A stretch of 64,000 nt of DNA from NCBI GenBank assembly GCA_038363925.1, contig JAQQWL010000009.1, positions 3,038,001 to 3,102,000 on the forward strand. The letters are read 5' to 3'. The translations under genes and the position numbers were made by a program. Source of the DNA: Apiospora phragmitis (Eukaryota > Ascomycota > Sordariomycetes > Amphisphaeriales > Apiosporaceae). The notes beneath the pieces were generated by a model. That model was not told where the DNA came from and searched no databases. It was given only the letters and a program-made list of their open reading frames with translations. Shown piece after piece: positions 12,276 to 25,040 of the stretch (position 1 is its first letter; each line of letters starts with the position of its first letter).

Positions 12276-13622
12276 GTTTGCGACGATGGGGGTGATCTCT
12301 GGGGTGGGTAGAGATTCTAGAGTGGAATAAACGAGTGTGAAGTGTCGCAAGAGATGGTCGAAGCAAGAAAGAAGGGATCGATAGGCGACAGAGAGTCGAG
12401 GAAGGCGAATGTCGATCACAAGGCGGGATGAAGAAAAGGGAAAGCTGGCTTCCTTTTTTCAGGTCTGGGATGGAAATTGATGAATTGCAGGTAGTCACAG
12501 CCTGGGCTGGGGTCGGTCAATAGGAGCTGACAATTAAAGGGGAAAACGGCTAGGTTAAAGCTACTGGGGCGCAGGGTTGCGCAACTTTGGCTTGCGTGCA
12601 GGCCGGACGACTCTGAAAGTCTCCTCTAGGCTGCTCAGAAGGGCAAAGTAGAAGAACGAGCAGTGGACCCGACACGCCAACAGCTGCCACCGAGAGCAAA
12701 ACCCCAAGCGAGCCGGCGCCAGAACGCGCGTTGCCTGATTCGACGAATAGGCACGCACCCAGCGCAGGCACTATCACTGTACTTTGAGATAACGATTAGA
12801 CAGACCTATTGATCAATCACTCTGGTCTCTTCTTTCAGCCCGCAGCGCAAGCTGTCAAACGTGTCAAACTGTCCTCCGTCTTCCCCAGGTGGCCGCAATC
12901 ATTCGCTCGCCGGCCCGCAGAGTTCTCTCCGAGGTACAATCAGACGAACCTGCATCACTTGCTGCAACAGATTATGCTTGTCAGCAAACATTTGTTGCAA
13001 AACAAGCCCGGCATATTTGATGGACACATCGACTCAACTTTTGCCCAAGGTTGGTCTATTACCTGGTATGTACTGGAGACGGCACTATGCCCTGAAGAGG
13101 CTTAACCAGCCCTTGGCCCATGCGCCGCCAAGGACGGAGCGTAAAATTAGAAATGCTTCTCTGCGCAGACAATGTTCCCCCGGCTCTGCCCCGACACCAG
13201 AGGAACTCCATAGCATAAACCGCACGATCGCAATTGATCTCGAGCAAACACCGCTATTGGCCAGCCAGGTCAATGTGGCCAGATTCGTGGACTGTTCACT
13301 GCCACTGTCTGCAATGCATCTCCTGGTTGGGCTGGGGCTTAGCTCGTGGTCAAGCTTCTCATATCTTGCATGTTGTGCATTCAAGAAGACTGGAAGACCG
13401 CTACAAAAAGGCATGTACATGTAGAGACACGTATCAGCCCGCCCAGACCGCCACAGCCCGCGAAGGGATTGCTTATTTTAGGTAGGTATTTTGGATATGG
13501 AAATATGACCAGGAAATAGCATATGCCTTATTGAGAGCTATATTAAATGATCGCTGCAGGTGATTTCCTGCGTTCCCCAGCATCCCTTGTATCCGTGCCA
13601 TGGGTAGCCTAGTAAATTGGAC
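12276..13622. other. Intergenic region upstream of the GDP-mannose transporter
   Basis: No supported gene. Open frames around 12809-13485 overlap on several frames and have no consistent coding character. Likely promoter region of the transporter plus the SDR 3' region. Confidence 0.5.
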
Positions 13623-14930
13623 TCAAGTAATGACCATGATCTGATCTTGCATCTCGCCGCCCGACTCACCCGCCATCTCCTCGTCCTCGTCGCCATCCTC
13701 GGTTTTGATCTCGGGCCCCTTCTCCTTGTCCTGCTGTTGTGTTCGCTGTTGCTGCTGCGGCTGTCCCGTCGCCGAACTGACACTGCCGCCCCTTCGTTGC
13801 GGGTCACTCGCCTCCGACGCCGCAGCCGCCGCCGCAGCCGCCTCGAGGACCTCGGGCGGCGGCGCGTGGTGGAGGTGCTTCCAGTCCTCGAGCTCCTCGG
13901 TGACGCTGCGGAGGCGGTCGCGGATGCTCTCGATGGCGTAGCTGCCGAGCACGAGCCGGAGGGGCGGGTAGGCGCAGTGGCCGAGCTGCCAGACGAGCTC
14001 GGCGCACTTGACCGCGCTCGTGGGCTGCTTGTCGCCCAGCCACTGCACCATGCGCTTGGCGTGCAGCGCCGGGCTGGCCGGGTGCGCGTACGGCTCCGAC
14101 GCCGGCTTGATGAGGAAGTGGCCCCACGTCGGCAGCGGCAGTGACTGGCCCGCCCCTTCCTGCCCGCCGTCGTCGGCCGGCTCGTCGCGCCGCACCAGGC
14201 CCGGCTCCACCAGCGTCGCCTTGACGCCGAAGCTGTCGATCTCGTACAGCATCGCCTCGATCAGGCCCTCGACCGCGTACTTGGTCGCGCAGTAGGGCCC
14301 CAGGCCGGGGACGCCCAGCGCGCCGCTGGTCGAGCTGAAGATGAGGTAGCGGCCGCCGCGCTGCTCGCGGAAGTAGGGGAGCGAGGCCTGGATGATGTGC
14401 AGCGTGCCCATGAAGTTGGTCTCGAACTGGTTGCGGATCTCGTGGTCGTCCTGGTCCTCGCACGCCCCGATGACGCCGTAGCCGCTGCAGTTGGCCACGA
14501 CATCGATGCGGCCGAAATGCTGCTGCGTGCGCTCGATGACCCGCGCCACGCTGTCGCGCGCCCGCACGTCGCATAGGAGACCTAAGCTGTTGGGACCCGG
14601 GTGCTGCTGGGCCATGGCCTCGGGAGTGGTCTCAAAGGTACGGCCGACGGCAGTGACCAGATCGCCACGCGACAGGGCGCATTTCACCAGCGAGCGGCCC
14701 ATGTGGCCGGTGCCACCAAAAACCTAGAATAAGGCAAGAGTCTGTGAGTAAAATTGTTTGATCAATGACACATACGAAGAGTAGTTACCCACAATCCATA
14801 CAAGCTGCCTCCGCGGAGTATTTGGCATAGGAGGATCACAGCTGGCGGGTAGTAGCAGTTTGGGCCGTGGGGGCGCGATGCTACTACCTGGCGAGGTGTG
14901 AGCCACCTCGGATGAGCTCTTTGCATCCAT
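13623..14930 (-). CDS. Short-chain dehydrogenase/reductase
   Basis: NAD(P)-dependent oxidoreductase of the SDR superfamily, 412 residues from two exons (14793-14930 and 13623-14723, phase 0). The Rossmann nucleotide-binding loop spans the splice junction (VWI|VFGGTGHMGR). The acidic turn LLCDVR, the NCSG segment, the catalytic Ser in IFSSTSG and the YxxxK pair in YCATKYAVEG are all present. The protein is longer than the usual 250-300 residues. Its extra C-terminus is low-complexity: poly-Ala, poly-Gln and acidic runs ending near EDEEMAG. Substrate unknown; the 'classical' SDR catalytic set predicts activity. Confidence 0.9.
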
Positions 14931-15608
14931 CACCACATCTCAATAGCTGGTGTTTGTCTTCAATGCGCAACCTGTTATACCATGCCTGTAACGTATTGAA
15001 GATCAATTGTTCTTGATTTCGCCGGCTTCGCCTTTATGTCATTGGTAGAAATCGATAACATTGCCGCAGCGACGTTCATCTAACGTTTTGGCCTAACATT
15101 TGTAAATGGGCAAGTGACACTAGCCCCGCATACCGCTTTCGCCCCCCCCCCCGAGAAACATTGGGATTTAACCGGGATGACAACCATGTCATAATTAGTA
15201 CTCCGAGACGACATCCCGGATAACACCGAGATCCGACAAATGTATCGAGGACAGGTGACAGCAGATTGTATGAAAGCGATATTCTAAGAACCTTCTTTTT
15301 TCCAGATTTCCACTACTGCTTGCACTACCGGTGAATCCGCCAAATGTCCATTGTAGGGTCTTCATATGGGCCTGCGGTACTTGAGAGTGCTGCAATGTTA
15401 TGGATGGAAGTGTAAGCCCTGTAGGAATTGGCGATGCCGCTGCGATCGTTGTAATCTATACGCATAGTCTTCTAGTAGCATTCGAAGCCCATTTAGGGCT
15501 GATAGATGTGTGGGTAATACAGTCCTCCCAGACGATGAAAAATTGCTGGGAACTTGATTTGTCTAGTGTTTCTTCTTATTTGCCCGGAAAAGGGTGGTTC
15601 TTAGATCT
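14931..15608. other. Intergenic region with a C11 homopolymer
   Basis: No gene seen. A run of 11 C at 15142-15152 is the longest C run I noticed in the window. Confidence 0.5.
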
Positions 15609-18600
15609 CTATGCTTCTATGTTCTCGAACAAGAAAGTAGGCTGACCAGGTACCGCCTGTTCAGCCACCTGGGCCGTAATGTCCACCGCGCCACCACTCA
15701 GGAGATCGGTGCCCTTCTTGGTATCCTCTAAGATCTCAATCACACTCACTGCTGCAAGGCCGGCTGCTCGCTTCAGACCGGGCACCATGAGAACCAAGGT
15801 TTTGGACTCGTCGAACGCAAGCTGGCGCTCCATTACCTCGTTGGCAGGCTCACCGTCGCGGAGTCGCTTCTTCAGGCGCTGAACGAAAGGCATGGCATCC
15901 TTGATCTTGCCCAATTTAGCGATGCGACCGCTCAATTCCTTGTCCGTGCAAGTCTGCGAGTTGGTCTTTGCATCCCATGTCTCCTTCAGAATCTCGATAC
16001 ATTGTGTTTGCCACTTGGGGAACAGCTTTGTGGAGAAAATGGTGAGCTTCTTGGGCTTCTTGGGATCAAAGTTGGCCTGTTTGCCCTTGGCGAGCTTCTT
16101 GAGCTGTGCAGACTCGGCCGATGTCACATTGGATTGTGTAGTTAAGACGTATGCACGCGCAGCGCTAAGCTTGGGGTCGGCTGCCGGAACCTCTAGCCAC
16201 CTGGCAAGCTGAATGGTCTTAGGCTCCTTGAGAACCTCCATCCAGATGTACTCAGCCCAATGAGGAGCAATAGGGGTGAGGGAAAGAGCCTGAAGTCGGA
16301 TGTACTTCATGGCCATAGCCTTGTTCATCGGGATACCAGCAGCACCGCAGGCAGCTCTGTAGACATCCTTGGCGTTGACGAAGTCGAAGAAGCAAGACTT
16401 CAAGGCAGATTTGTAGTTCGTATCGTCGTAGTTCTGCTTGGCTTCATTGATGAGCGCGTTCATCTCGTTATCGAAGAGTGGGTCGTCAAAGTCGTTCATC
16501 TCCGTCCGGAGCTCCTGGCTTTGAGCCATCTCCTCACACCAATCCTTGAGGGTATGGAGTCGAAGACTATGGTGCATTACATTAGCTTTCGTTCATCTGG
16601 TTGGGGTAATAGCATTGTTGCTTACATTGTGTTATCAGCGACATCCTCGACGAAGTTGGAGTCTTGAATAGTGTCGCCGGCATCAGCAAGGGCGATTCTG
16701 GACGCGTCCGCGCCATACTTCTTCACAACTAAGGATACGTGTTAATAAGCCATACCAGATGAGGAGATGGAAAAACGAACCATCATCAAGCGTCATGAAA
16801 TTGCCAGTGCTCTTAGACATCTTCTCGCCGTTGAGCTGCAAATGTCCGTTGGCTCGAACACCCCGAGGCCAGTACTCCTTGTCCAAAAGGGCGACATGAT
16901 TGTACAAGAAGAAAGTCAAGTGGTTGGGAATTAGGTCTTTACCACTGCCACGAAGGTCCAAAGGATAGAAGTAAGAGAATTCACGACGCATCGCCTCAAG
17001 GGTCTCCTTAGGGATCTTGGACTTGGCAAGGACCTCGTCGGTGAGCTCGGTACGGCAAAGAATGTAGTCCCAGACTTCGTCGATCATCTGTTCAGGAGCA
17101 ATGTTGCCTTTGCCCTTCTCTCGGCCAAAGTTGTCGCTGTGGAGGTAGTGAGCAACGGTGTAGTAGGCCATGTATACCGTGGAGTCACTCAAACTCTCTA
17201 CTAGGTACTCAGGCGCCCAAGGAAGGCGGGAGCCAAGGCCGTACGTTCGTGCACACGCCCACTGCTTGAGCCAGTCGAGAACGCCATTGAAAGCATTACG
17301 TGTGTCGTTTGAGTAAGTGTTGAGTCCTTCCTTAACGTGCTCGACAACCTGTTCGCGCCACGAATCCTCACCATAATCGATGTAGTACTGTTCCATAAGC
17401 GCCACAGTACACTCGTCTCCACTTCGGCTGACAACCTTGTCTTCAGGCTCGGCATACTCAAAGGCCAGGCCAGCGTCGATAAGTTGAGACCGCACCTTGG
17501 GCTTCGCATCAGCTACCTTCGCGCCCTTGAAGTCTCCTACCAGCATGTGTCCCTGGTAGAATCCTTCCTTGTAGGCGAGCTCTTTCGCCTCCTTCAGGGG
17601 CTTCGCGTCCTTAGGCGATGCGATCTTCAACTTCTTCACCAAGGCTTCGGCGATGAGATCTGAGGTGGGTGTCTGGATGATAGGCTTAATCTCGAGCTCT
17701 GCCCATTCCTTCTGAATGCCATAGTACTCCGCCTTCTTGGCGAGGTCTTTAATCATGACAAAGTCATCAGGGGAATCTGAAGGAACGCATGTAACCACAC
17801 CAGTTCCCTTCGTCTCAAGGATAGACTCCATCGGCAAGACGCGAACTCCATCCTTGTGGAAGCTGAAAGGTGCATCGACCAGAGATCCAATCAGGTCAGA
17901 GCCTGGGACGTCTGCTGCCTTCTCAATCGCGCCTTCCTTGGCGAAGATCTCCTGGTGGGCCATGTTCTTAGCGGCTCTCTCCGTAATGATATAGTATTCG
18001 TTTTCGTTCGCCTTATACAACCCATAGGTGATCTTGGGTGCTACAAAGCAGGCTACCTGTCCGTACATAGTCTCTGCCCTGAGAGTGGCTGGGACGAGGT
18101 AGATCTTGGCGCTCCCTGGGACTTTGCTCTTCAGAGCCTGAGCCTTCTCGGAGAATTCGAAGACTTGCATCTTGATGCCGACATAGAGCTGGGGGTTAAC
18201 ACCCTCTCCTTCGCTTCGGTCGTGGTCCATGCAGGGTTGGCCATCCTTGATTGAGTAAATAGTGTGCCGCTTTCCGAACTTGATTTTGTTCAGCTCTCGG
18301 AGGCGGTTCATCTGCCATCGGACGAAGCCGTCGAAGTAAGGGTTCGCATCGGTGGTGACGAATTGTCTCCTCCAATCAATACGGCAACCAAAGTTGGAAA
18401 GATCGTGCTTGACGAGCGGCGGGAAGTATTCGAGCCAGTAGGCAGGGTCTGCGAAAAGGTGAATCTGCTGGATGGGAATTCCCATGGCCTGCATGATCTG
18501 GAATTGGTACTTCATCTTCACAGCCTTGGCATTGGCCTTGCCCTTCTTGGCTGAGAACTTGGTAACATCTTCCCTTTCTTTCTTAGCAGGAGCCGCGACA

Positions 18601-19061
18601 GCCTCAACCACAGGCTCGTCTTCCTCCTTATATTTCTCGAAATCTCGACCGAACTTCTCGACCTCCTTTACCAGCTTGTCTGCACAAGCCTTGATGGGAA
18701 GACCGGTACAATGGTATCCTTGAGGCCACAGGACGTTGAGACCGTTCATACGGGCATAGCCAACATGGAACTCAACCTTGGTCCAAGAGAAGGCGTGGCC
18801 AACGTGAAGACGTCCGTTCGTGTATGGGAAGGCAACGGTTGCGAAGAACTTGGGGTACTTCTCACGAAGCTCGGCCGGGGTGATGGAGTTGAGGGGGATG
18901 TCAGACGTCGAGGGAGCATCGGCGTTAAAGAGACCCGCGCTCTCCCATTGTTGCTGGTACTTCTTCTCGATAGCAATGAGAGCATCTCGCTTCTCGGTTC
19001 CCTTGAGGTCCTTCAGGGTGGCATTCTGAAGGCCTTCGACGATCTTATTCGCGTCCGCCAT
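15609..19061 (-). CDS. CDC60: Leucyl-tRNA synthetase, cytosolic
   Basis: Class Ia synthetase charging tRNA-Leu in the cytosol. Three exons (16781-19061, 16626-16728, 15609-16566) join in phase to 1113 residues, the normal eukaryotic length. It starts [12 protein letters not shown]. The HIGH motif is HVGHAFSW near residue 85, the editing (CP1) domain lies in the middle, and [15 protein letters not shown] carries KMSKS near residue 747 just before the first intron. The anticodon-binding and C-terminal domains follow, ending FLFENIEA. The first intron uses a GTTCGT donor, slightly off consensus, but conserved protein resumes exactly after it. There is no frame break across 3.3 kb. Confidence 0.96.
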
Positions 19062-20187
19062 GTTTTCGTTGGGTATTGATCGTGAGTACTAGGGACTGAC
19101 TCCACTCGGACGACGCATCGATCAAGGACTTTCTCTCTACTCTTCGATAGGATGAAAGTCTAGTATGGACGCACACGTCTAGGATCCCAGAAAGAAAGAA
19201 AAACTGGAAGCAAGCAATGTATCACCCAACTTCACACTGGGTCCTCTGTGAGTCAATCGCCAAATCGCGGGGCACTAGGACTCGAGGGGTCAATTCTCAA
19301 AGCTTTGGTGGGGGAGCGGTGGCAACCGGCAGAACTGAATAGCAAGACACTGCAATAGGTATATTCATTATTACCCAAGATATGGGCATATGGCACCGAG
19401 TAGTCATGGTATACTTCCAGAATTCCAGCCCTATAGTATCGGAAGTAGATGCGGAGGCCATCAGATCCCGCCTTCCGTAGCTCCCATGAGCCAGTGATGA
19501 TGCCTTGAGGGTTTCCCGCTTCTTTAGGGGTCGCAGCTTATGCCCGGCTCTGGAAAGAACACTCGCGGATGGAATATCGGATGTCGACGATGCCTCTCCA
19601 TCTGGAAGGAGGCAGATCAGCCGTCTCCTAACGGTCGAACGATGGGCCTTCTACCCAGTCTCGGTCCGCCACTTGGCGCACGCCACCTAGGCTCGCGTTG
19701 GGAAACCCGGATATTTTATGATGCGGTTCGAATGTGCATGGGTCCCCCTGATCCATGGGTCCCCCTGATCACGACGAAGCGAGCACCCAGCCCGCCTTGA
19801 AACGATATCAGTAACCGGAGAGCAGTGCATTCATCATTATGCGACCATACAAAGATAACCAGATAAGAGGTATTTGCTTGAAACATCCAACCAGTAGGGT
19901 TGCGCTTGTTTTATCACTTCTTCTCAGAGCTCTAGTTCTATGTTTCCTGGGCCAGAACGAGCCCAAAGAAACCCGGAGCTGACGACGAGCTGGCAACGAT
20001 CTAGAACAATAAGCCTCGACATCGCTGGCCGAGTCTTAGCAGATATACCCCCAACGCCTTCGCAAAATCCTCCCTTACAAATTGTACACAGTAAAAGCAA
20101 TCCGAACTCCGCGGCTGCAAGTGAATGCCAAGCAGTATGGGTATCAAGTTTTTTTTGTCTTTCTTCCGTCCACACCACAGCCGAATC
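19062..20187. other. Intergenic region between LeuRS and CENP-A
   Basis: LeuRS upstream region and CENP-A 3' region. No gene seen. A perfect tandem duplication of GGTCCCCCTGATC-type sequence lies near 19740-19770. Confidence 0.5.
19740..19770 (+). repeat. Short tandem duplication
   Basis: The unit GGGTCCCCCTGATC occurs twice with only CAT between the copies. It is not inside a recognised gene; no function suggested. Confidence 0.7.
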
Positions 20188-20769
20188 TTAGCCAATGCCA
20201 CCCCAGACACCGCGAATTCTCCTTGCCAATTGGATGTCCTTCTGCATAATCGTAACTCGCTTGGCGTGTATCGCACACAGGTTGGTGTCTTCGAAAAGAT
20301 GTACGAGGAAAGCTTCAGCCGCTTCTTGTAGAGCCATGATGGCTTGTGACTGCCATCGCATACCTTCGTCTCTGGGTCGGAACTGCAGGGCGACTTCACG
20401 CACCTATCGATTGCAAGTTAGTGGCCGCAAACCAAGCAAAGTGGCTGAAAGGTAGTGTGAGCTTACGAGACGAGCGAAGGGAAGCTTCCGTATTAATAAG
20501 TCGGTGTTGGATTGGAGTCTCCTGATTTCTCTGAGGGCTTTGGTACCCGGTCTGTAGCGTCGCTTTCGGCCAATGGGAACTGGGTCACCAGCTAAAAGAA
20601 AACCGCATTAGTAACAAGATCGGTGATATCATTGAAGAGGCGGAATGAGTGACTTACGCTGTACTGCAGGTGCAGCGCCCGCGGAGGCATTGCCTCCCCG
20701 GCCACCTCCGGACGGCCGTCCACGGTCCCGACCCCGACCCCGACCCCCGCCGGCACCACCTCGATTCAT
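20188..20769 (-). CDS. Centromeric histone H3 (CENP-A/CenH3)
   Basis: H3 variant that marks centromeric nucleosomes and seeds the kinetochore. Exons 20658-20769, 20467-20591 and 20188-20403 give 150 residues. The histone fold reads [32 protein letters not shown], then [17 protein letters not shown] and [11 protein letters not shown], all hallmark H3. It is a CenH3 rather than canonical H3: the tail lacks ARTKQTARKS, and loop 1 ([12 protein letters not shown]) is longer than the H3 loop (QDFKTDLRFQ). Canonical Q/K positions have also changed, and the C-terminus is GVWGGIG. The first exon is an unusual Arg-Gly-rich tail. It is divergently placed to the Derlin gene. Confidence 0.94.
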
Positions 20770-21865
20770 GTGTGCAGTTGATGAAATATCAAGAAACGAG
20801 AGACGAGTCCAAAAGGAGTGTAGAGCACGACTCGGCGAACAAAGCGCTCCAAGGAGAAAAGTCGCAAAGTTCAGGCGCAAGGTGCGACAGCAGATGCGAC
20901 AACGAGAGATCGAGCTTGCTGCAACAGGCCCGCAAGGAAGAGGATGCGGAGATGTTGGCGAGACTCGACGAACCCTAAATGGAAGGAGGGAATTGTCGAA
21001 CTCGTCGATGGATGGTAGCAATTGGAATGCAAATGTAAAAGGGAAAGGGAACAACGAAACTGATTTTGGATAGTTGGCAGGGAAGCGCGCTTATGAAGGG
21101 GAGGAATTGGCGACAAATTCGAGTGGCTGGTACTGGAATTCCATCCTTCAATTGGGCGCATCACGAAACGACGCGCTCCCTGTCGCGCTTTCCCGCGTCG
21201 GGGCCCGCCCAACCTTTCCCTTTTCATTTTAATTGAAAAGCTCGGGCGTTTCTAGTGGACCCAGCTAATTGCAGCCACAGATATCGAGTGGCTGGTTGGC
21301 ACTACCTGTGGTGTGTGGCCCCTTGGCCCCCGAGCCCCCTGAATTTATACACTGCATAAACATCTCCACGATAATACTTGTGCATCATTCCACCACCCTC
21401 CACTTGTCCTTCCACGTCCGCTCTCTATGGATTAGTGAACTCCGAACGATGACTTGGCCGCCATACCTGTCATTGAATTGAGTAACACACCCAACGTCCG
21501 CTAATAAGGTTAACCTATTTCCAACACAGCCATCCTGCCTAGAAGCCAGATCACACCTCTCTGCAGTTAGCGAAACGCAGAGAAGAGGTGCAATAAATAC
21601 CGCTCTCCTCAATTCCATATATTACACTGCATTGCTTTTTGTTTCGATTGACGCCCACTTCCTCCTTGCATGCCGTCTTGTACGCATTTCTAGACTGCTG
21701 TTCGTTTGTTGCAGCACATCCGAACCCACCGAACTCATCCGTCACTCTGACCGCAGACTGTCTTATCTACGCCGAAGCTCCGTAACGTACAACCAGCGAC
21801 ACAACTAACACCGAGATCTTTTGATACCAATACCTTCAACTACATCACGTCCCCAGAAACTCATC
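20770..21865. promoter_or_regulatory. Shared upstream region of CENP-A and Derlin
   Basis: The two genes diverge from this 1.1-kb spacer. I see no further gene. Overlapping open frames near the CENP-A start are products of GC-rich composition. Confidence 0.45.
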
Positions 21866-22682
21866 ATGGATCAAATGATCCCCGGCGATGGCGGTCGCAA
21901 CCCTCTGGAAGCCTGGTTCTGGGAGATGCCCATCTGCACACGATGGTGGACGACAGCCACCGTCCTGACGAGCGCCCTTGTCCAGTGCCAGATGGTGTCG
22001 CCATACCAACTGTTCTATAGTGTTCGCACCGTTTTCACCAAGGGAGAGGTAAGCTTTTTCTTAGTCGAGACCCTGCATGTACCTCCCTTGTATTGCGCAA
22101 GTTTCTAACAGCCCTATACAGTATTGGCGGATGTTGACGACATTCCTCTACTTCGGGCCGTTCTCTCTCGACCTCTTGTTCCACGTCTACTTCCTGCAAC
22201 GATACTCGCGCCTCCTCGAAGAATCCTCTGGTCGGTCGCCAGCCTATTTCTCCTGGCTGCTCATGTACTCGATGGCCTTTCTCCTCGTCCTGTCGCCGTT
22301 GGTCGCCATGCCGTTCCTCGGGCACCCTCTATCCTCGATCATGGTGTACATTTGGTCGCGCCGGAACCCCGACACCCGACTTAGCTTCCTGGGTCTTCTC
22401 GTGTTTACTGCTCCGTACCTGCCGTGGGTACTGATGGGATTCAGCCTCGTTATGCACGGGACCATTCCCAAGGACGAGATCATGGGTGTTGTGATTGGTC
22501 ACATCTGGTACTTCTTCACGGATGTCTACCCACCGATGCATAATGGCTCGAGGCCTCTGGACCCTCCGAGCTGGTGGCGCCGGATCTTCGAGGGCCGTCC
22601 GCGCGAGGAAGCCGCTACGGCCATTGATAATGAATTTGCCGTTGGCGGCGGTCCTGATCTGGCCGCTGCGGAGGTCCGATAA
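21866..22682 (+). CDS. DER1: Derlin, ER-associated degradation factor
   Basis: Rhomboid-like pseudoprotease of the ER membrane that helps retrotranslocate misfolded proteins. Two exons (21866-22048, 22122-22682; phase 0) give 247 residues. Typical features are the N-terminal WFWEMPICTRWW, YWRMLTTFLYFGPFSLD after the intron, FLQRYSRLLEE, and the WSRRNPD segment. The late helices lead to GHIWYFFTDVYP, a strong Derlin signature. No rhomboid Ser/His catalytic pair is seen, as expected for the family. The tail is short and hydrophilic without a visible p97-binding SHP box. Confidence 0.94.
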
Positions 22683-23576
22683 GGAAGGGGCTTGGCAAAT
22701 CAGTATTCGATTCCTGCAAGCGTTTGAATTCTACTTTTACGATGTCGAGGCATGGCAAGGACCGCATAGGGGATATCAATTACGGCGTTAGACAAGGTTG
22801 ACCTTTACATCAATAGCGGTGTGCTTGAACGAAGTGTGCTAACCGCGCATTCGTTTGTACTTATGGTGGGTTACATGATTACAAAGGAATACATTGATAG
22901 AGTTGACTCTCTGCAGTCTCGTGCCTGATACTCCGCTTTGTTATTCATGTTGCGTATAGACGAGTCAGAATCTCTTTGGGCTCAGTCACTCGCGGGTCGA
23001 AATGACTGTCGAACGTGTGTAACAAATGTCGCATCGCCCTGTCGTATATTCAATGCACTCGGCACTTGTTAACCTTTGTAGCAGCAATGTCCAGTCAAGG
23101 GTATCGCTGTCGCAACTAAGACGTTTGCTGCTTCAGTGCTGGCCGCCGTTTCGCTATATGTACAGCTGATGCCTACGCGTCAACGGTACCTGCAAGATGC
23201 GCTGGTAATACTTGACGATGCCACACTGATGAATCTGCTGTCTGCACCATGCTGACAATAATCGATCCGGCCAGTCGGGCATGTCTGGCTAGTGAGTGCT
23301 ATTTGCCCCACCCGACGTCACCAGCCGGTCGAATCAGCGCTAATGGCGTGCTCAGGGCCTCAGGCGGGGCAATATGCAAGCACTATTCCCAGGGTCTCTC
23401 TTTTTTTCTGGCCCCGAAAGTAGGTTCACCGTCGGGGCCGTGGTATATCAAGATGAGACGGTCGCTCTGCTCCTCATGTGAAGAAATATCATATTTATGA
23501 TTTTGTTTTTATTCTCAACGACTCATTGCTCCCGTGATTTGATACCCAAGAACAGGACGACAAAAACTCCCACAAA
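22683..23576. other. Intergenic region
   Basis: Derlin 3' region and acireductone dioxygenase promoter. No gene seen. Confidence 0.5.
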
Positions 23577-24550
23577 ATGAAGGCCTACTGGTACGACAAT
23601 GTCGAGGTAAGTCGAAAAACGCGAACGAACGATGAAGGAGTTGCATGTCCATCAAACCCCGCATCGTCATGCTTCACGGGCACAACTTCAACCCACTCCA
23701 GCCGTGACCCATTGCGCACATCGTGAGATACTCATCTCATCATCATGGCGAACATGGCAGATTCCCCTTTCGATCTCCACTTTGGCTTTACCGAACAGGC
23801 ATCGAATACTCCCAAAGAATGCCCCTTCTCACCTCGCCACCCCTGAACCAATCCCTCCCCTTCCCCTTTTTTTATTTATCTCTTTATTTCTCAGTCCACA
23901 TCTAACCATGACAACCACCACCACCAGGGCGACCAGCGTCTCCCCCACGACAGCGGCCGCGCCCTGAGCGAGGCCGAGCTGGCGGCCGTGGGCGTGACCT
24001 ACTCGCGGCACCCGACGCTGGCGACGGTGGACAAGCTGGCCGAGGAGCGCGGGTACCGCAACCGCGATGAGGTCACCGTGAGCCCCGAGAAGATGGGCGC
24101 CGTGTACGAGGACAAGGTCAAGAGCTTCTTCTCCGAGCACCTGCACGAGGACGAGGAGATCCGCTACATCCGCGACGGCGCCGGCTACTTCGACGTCCGC
24201 AGCCACGGCGATGAGTGGATGCGCATCTATCTGGAGAAGGTATGTTGTTCATTGTTATGTAGTTGCTACGACTTGTGAGTTGCGGGCAACTAATAATATC
24301 CATCACACACAGGACGACCTGATCATCTTGCCTCCTGGGATTTACCACAGATTTACCACAAGCGAGAGCAACGTAAGTATCACCAGCGCTGAGTACTGGG
24401 GGTTTCATTGAATATTTGTATCTAACACGATTGCAGTACATTCAGGCCATGCGTCTGTTCAAGGACGAGCCCAAGTGGACGCCCCTGAACCGAAGCAACG
24501 AGTTGGATGAGAACGAGCACCGCAAGGCCTATGTGCAGCAGTACAGCTGA
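23577..24550 (+). CDS. ADI1: Acireductone dioxygenase (methionine salvage)
   Basis: Cupin enzyme that oxidises acireductone to the keto acid precursor of methionine in the 5'-methylthioadenosine salvage pathway. Four exons (23577-23606, 23928-24239, 24313-24372, 24437-24550) give 171 residues. The start is MKAYWYDN. Metal ligands are the H-x-H-x4-E set in [13 protein letters not shown] near residues 81-89 and the His in GIYHRFTT near 128. GYFDVR follows the first set, as in the family. The first intron is long for this window (321 nt); the second exon starts after CACCACCAG. The metal, and therefore which reaction dominates, cannot be read from sequence. Confidence 0.95.
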
Positions 24551-25040
24551 GAGAGCGCGGATCCATGGGGCGGGTTCAATGACGAAAGTAGTAGTGAAAT
24601 CCTTCAAGGACGTCTCGCGTTGCCAAGTGAAGCTGGTACCAAATTGATTTTCGTACACACCATGAGCTGGACCAGGCCGGAAAACTTGTTATTTATACAG
24701 CCTATCTGACCGGGTAGTGTGCTCTTTTCTGTCAGAATAAACGATCGATTATGAATGTATGCCTGTCCCCTTACTTTACATCAAATGCTTTGCAGCCTGG
24801 CCACACCCCAAGTGGAGTGTAGTCGCCGCATTTCATGCGATGCCCTGTCGAGTCCCTTTTAAGAGACTCAAAATCGATAGGAAACCCCCGCGCAATGCCA
24901 TGCCTGAAAACAATATTGCCTCCTATCACTGGCCGGAAACTTTCATGCCAAAAAAGCCCATGCTTCCATAATTCATACCGCATAACGAATTCGTCTGCCC
25001 TAGACCACCGCTGCTTTTGCAGATATGCCTAGTGAAAATC
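24551..25040. other. Convergent intergenic region
   Basis: 3' ends of the dioxygenase and the DUF4211 gene meet here. No gene seen. Confidence 0.5.

Noticed and set aside
12809..13485. Overlapping frames of 83-187 codons
   Set aside because: Several frames on both strands are open together; none shows conserved or globular character.
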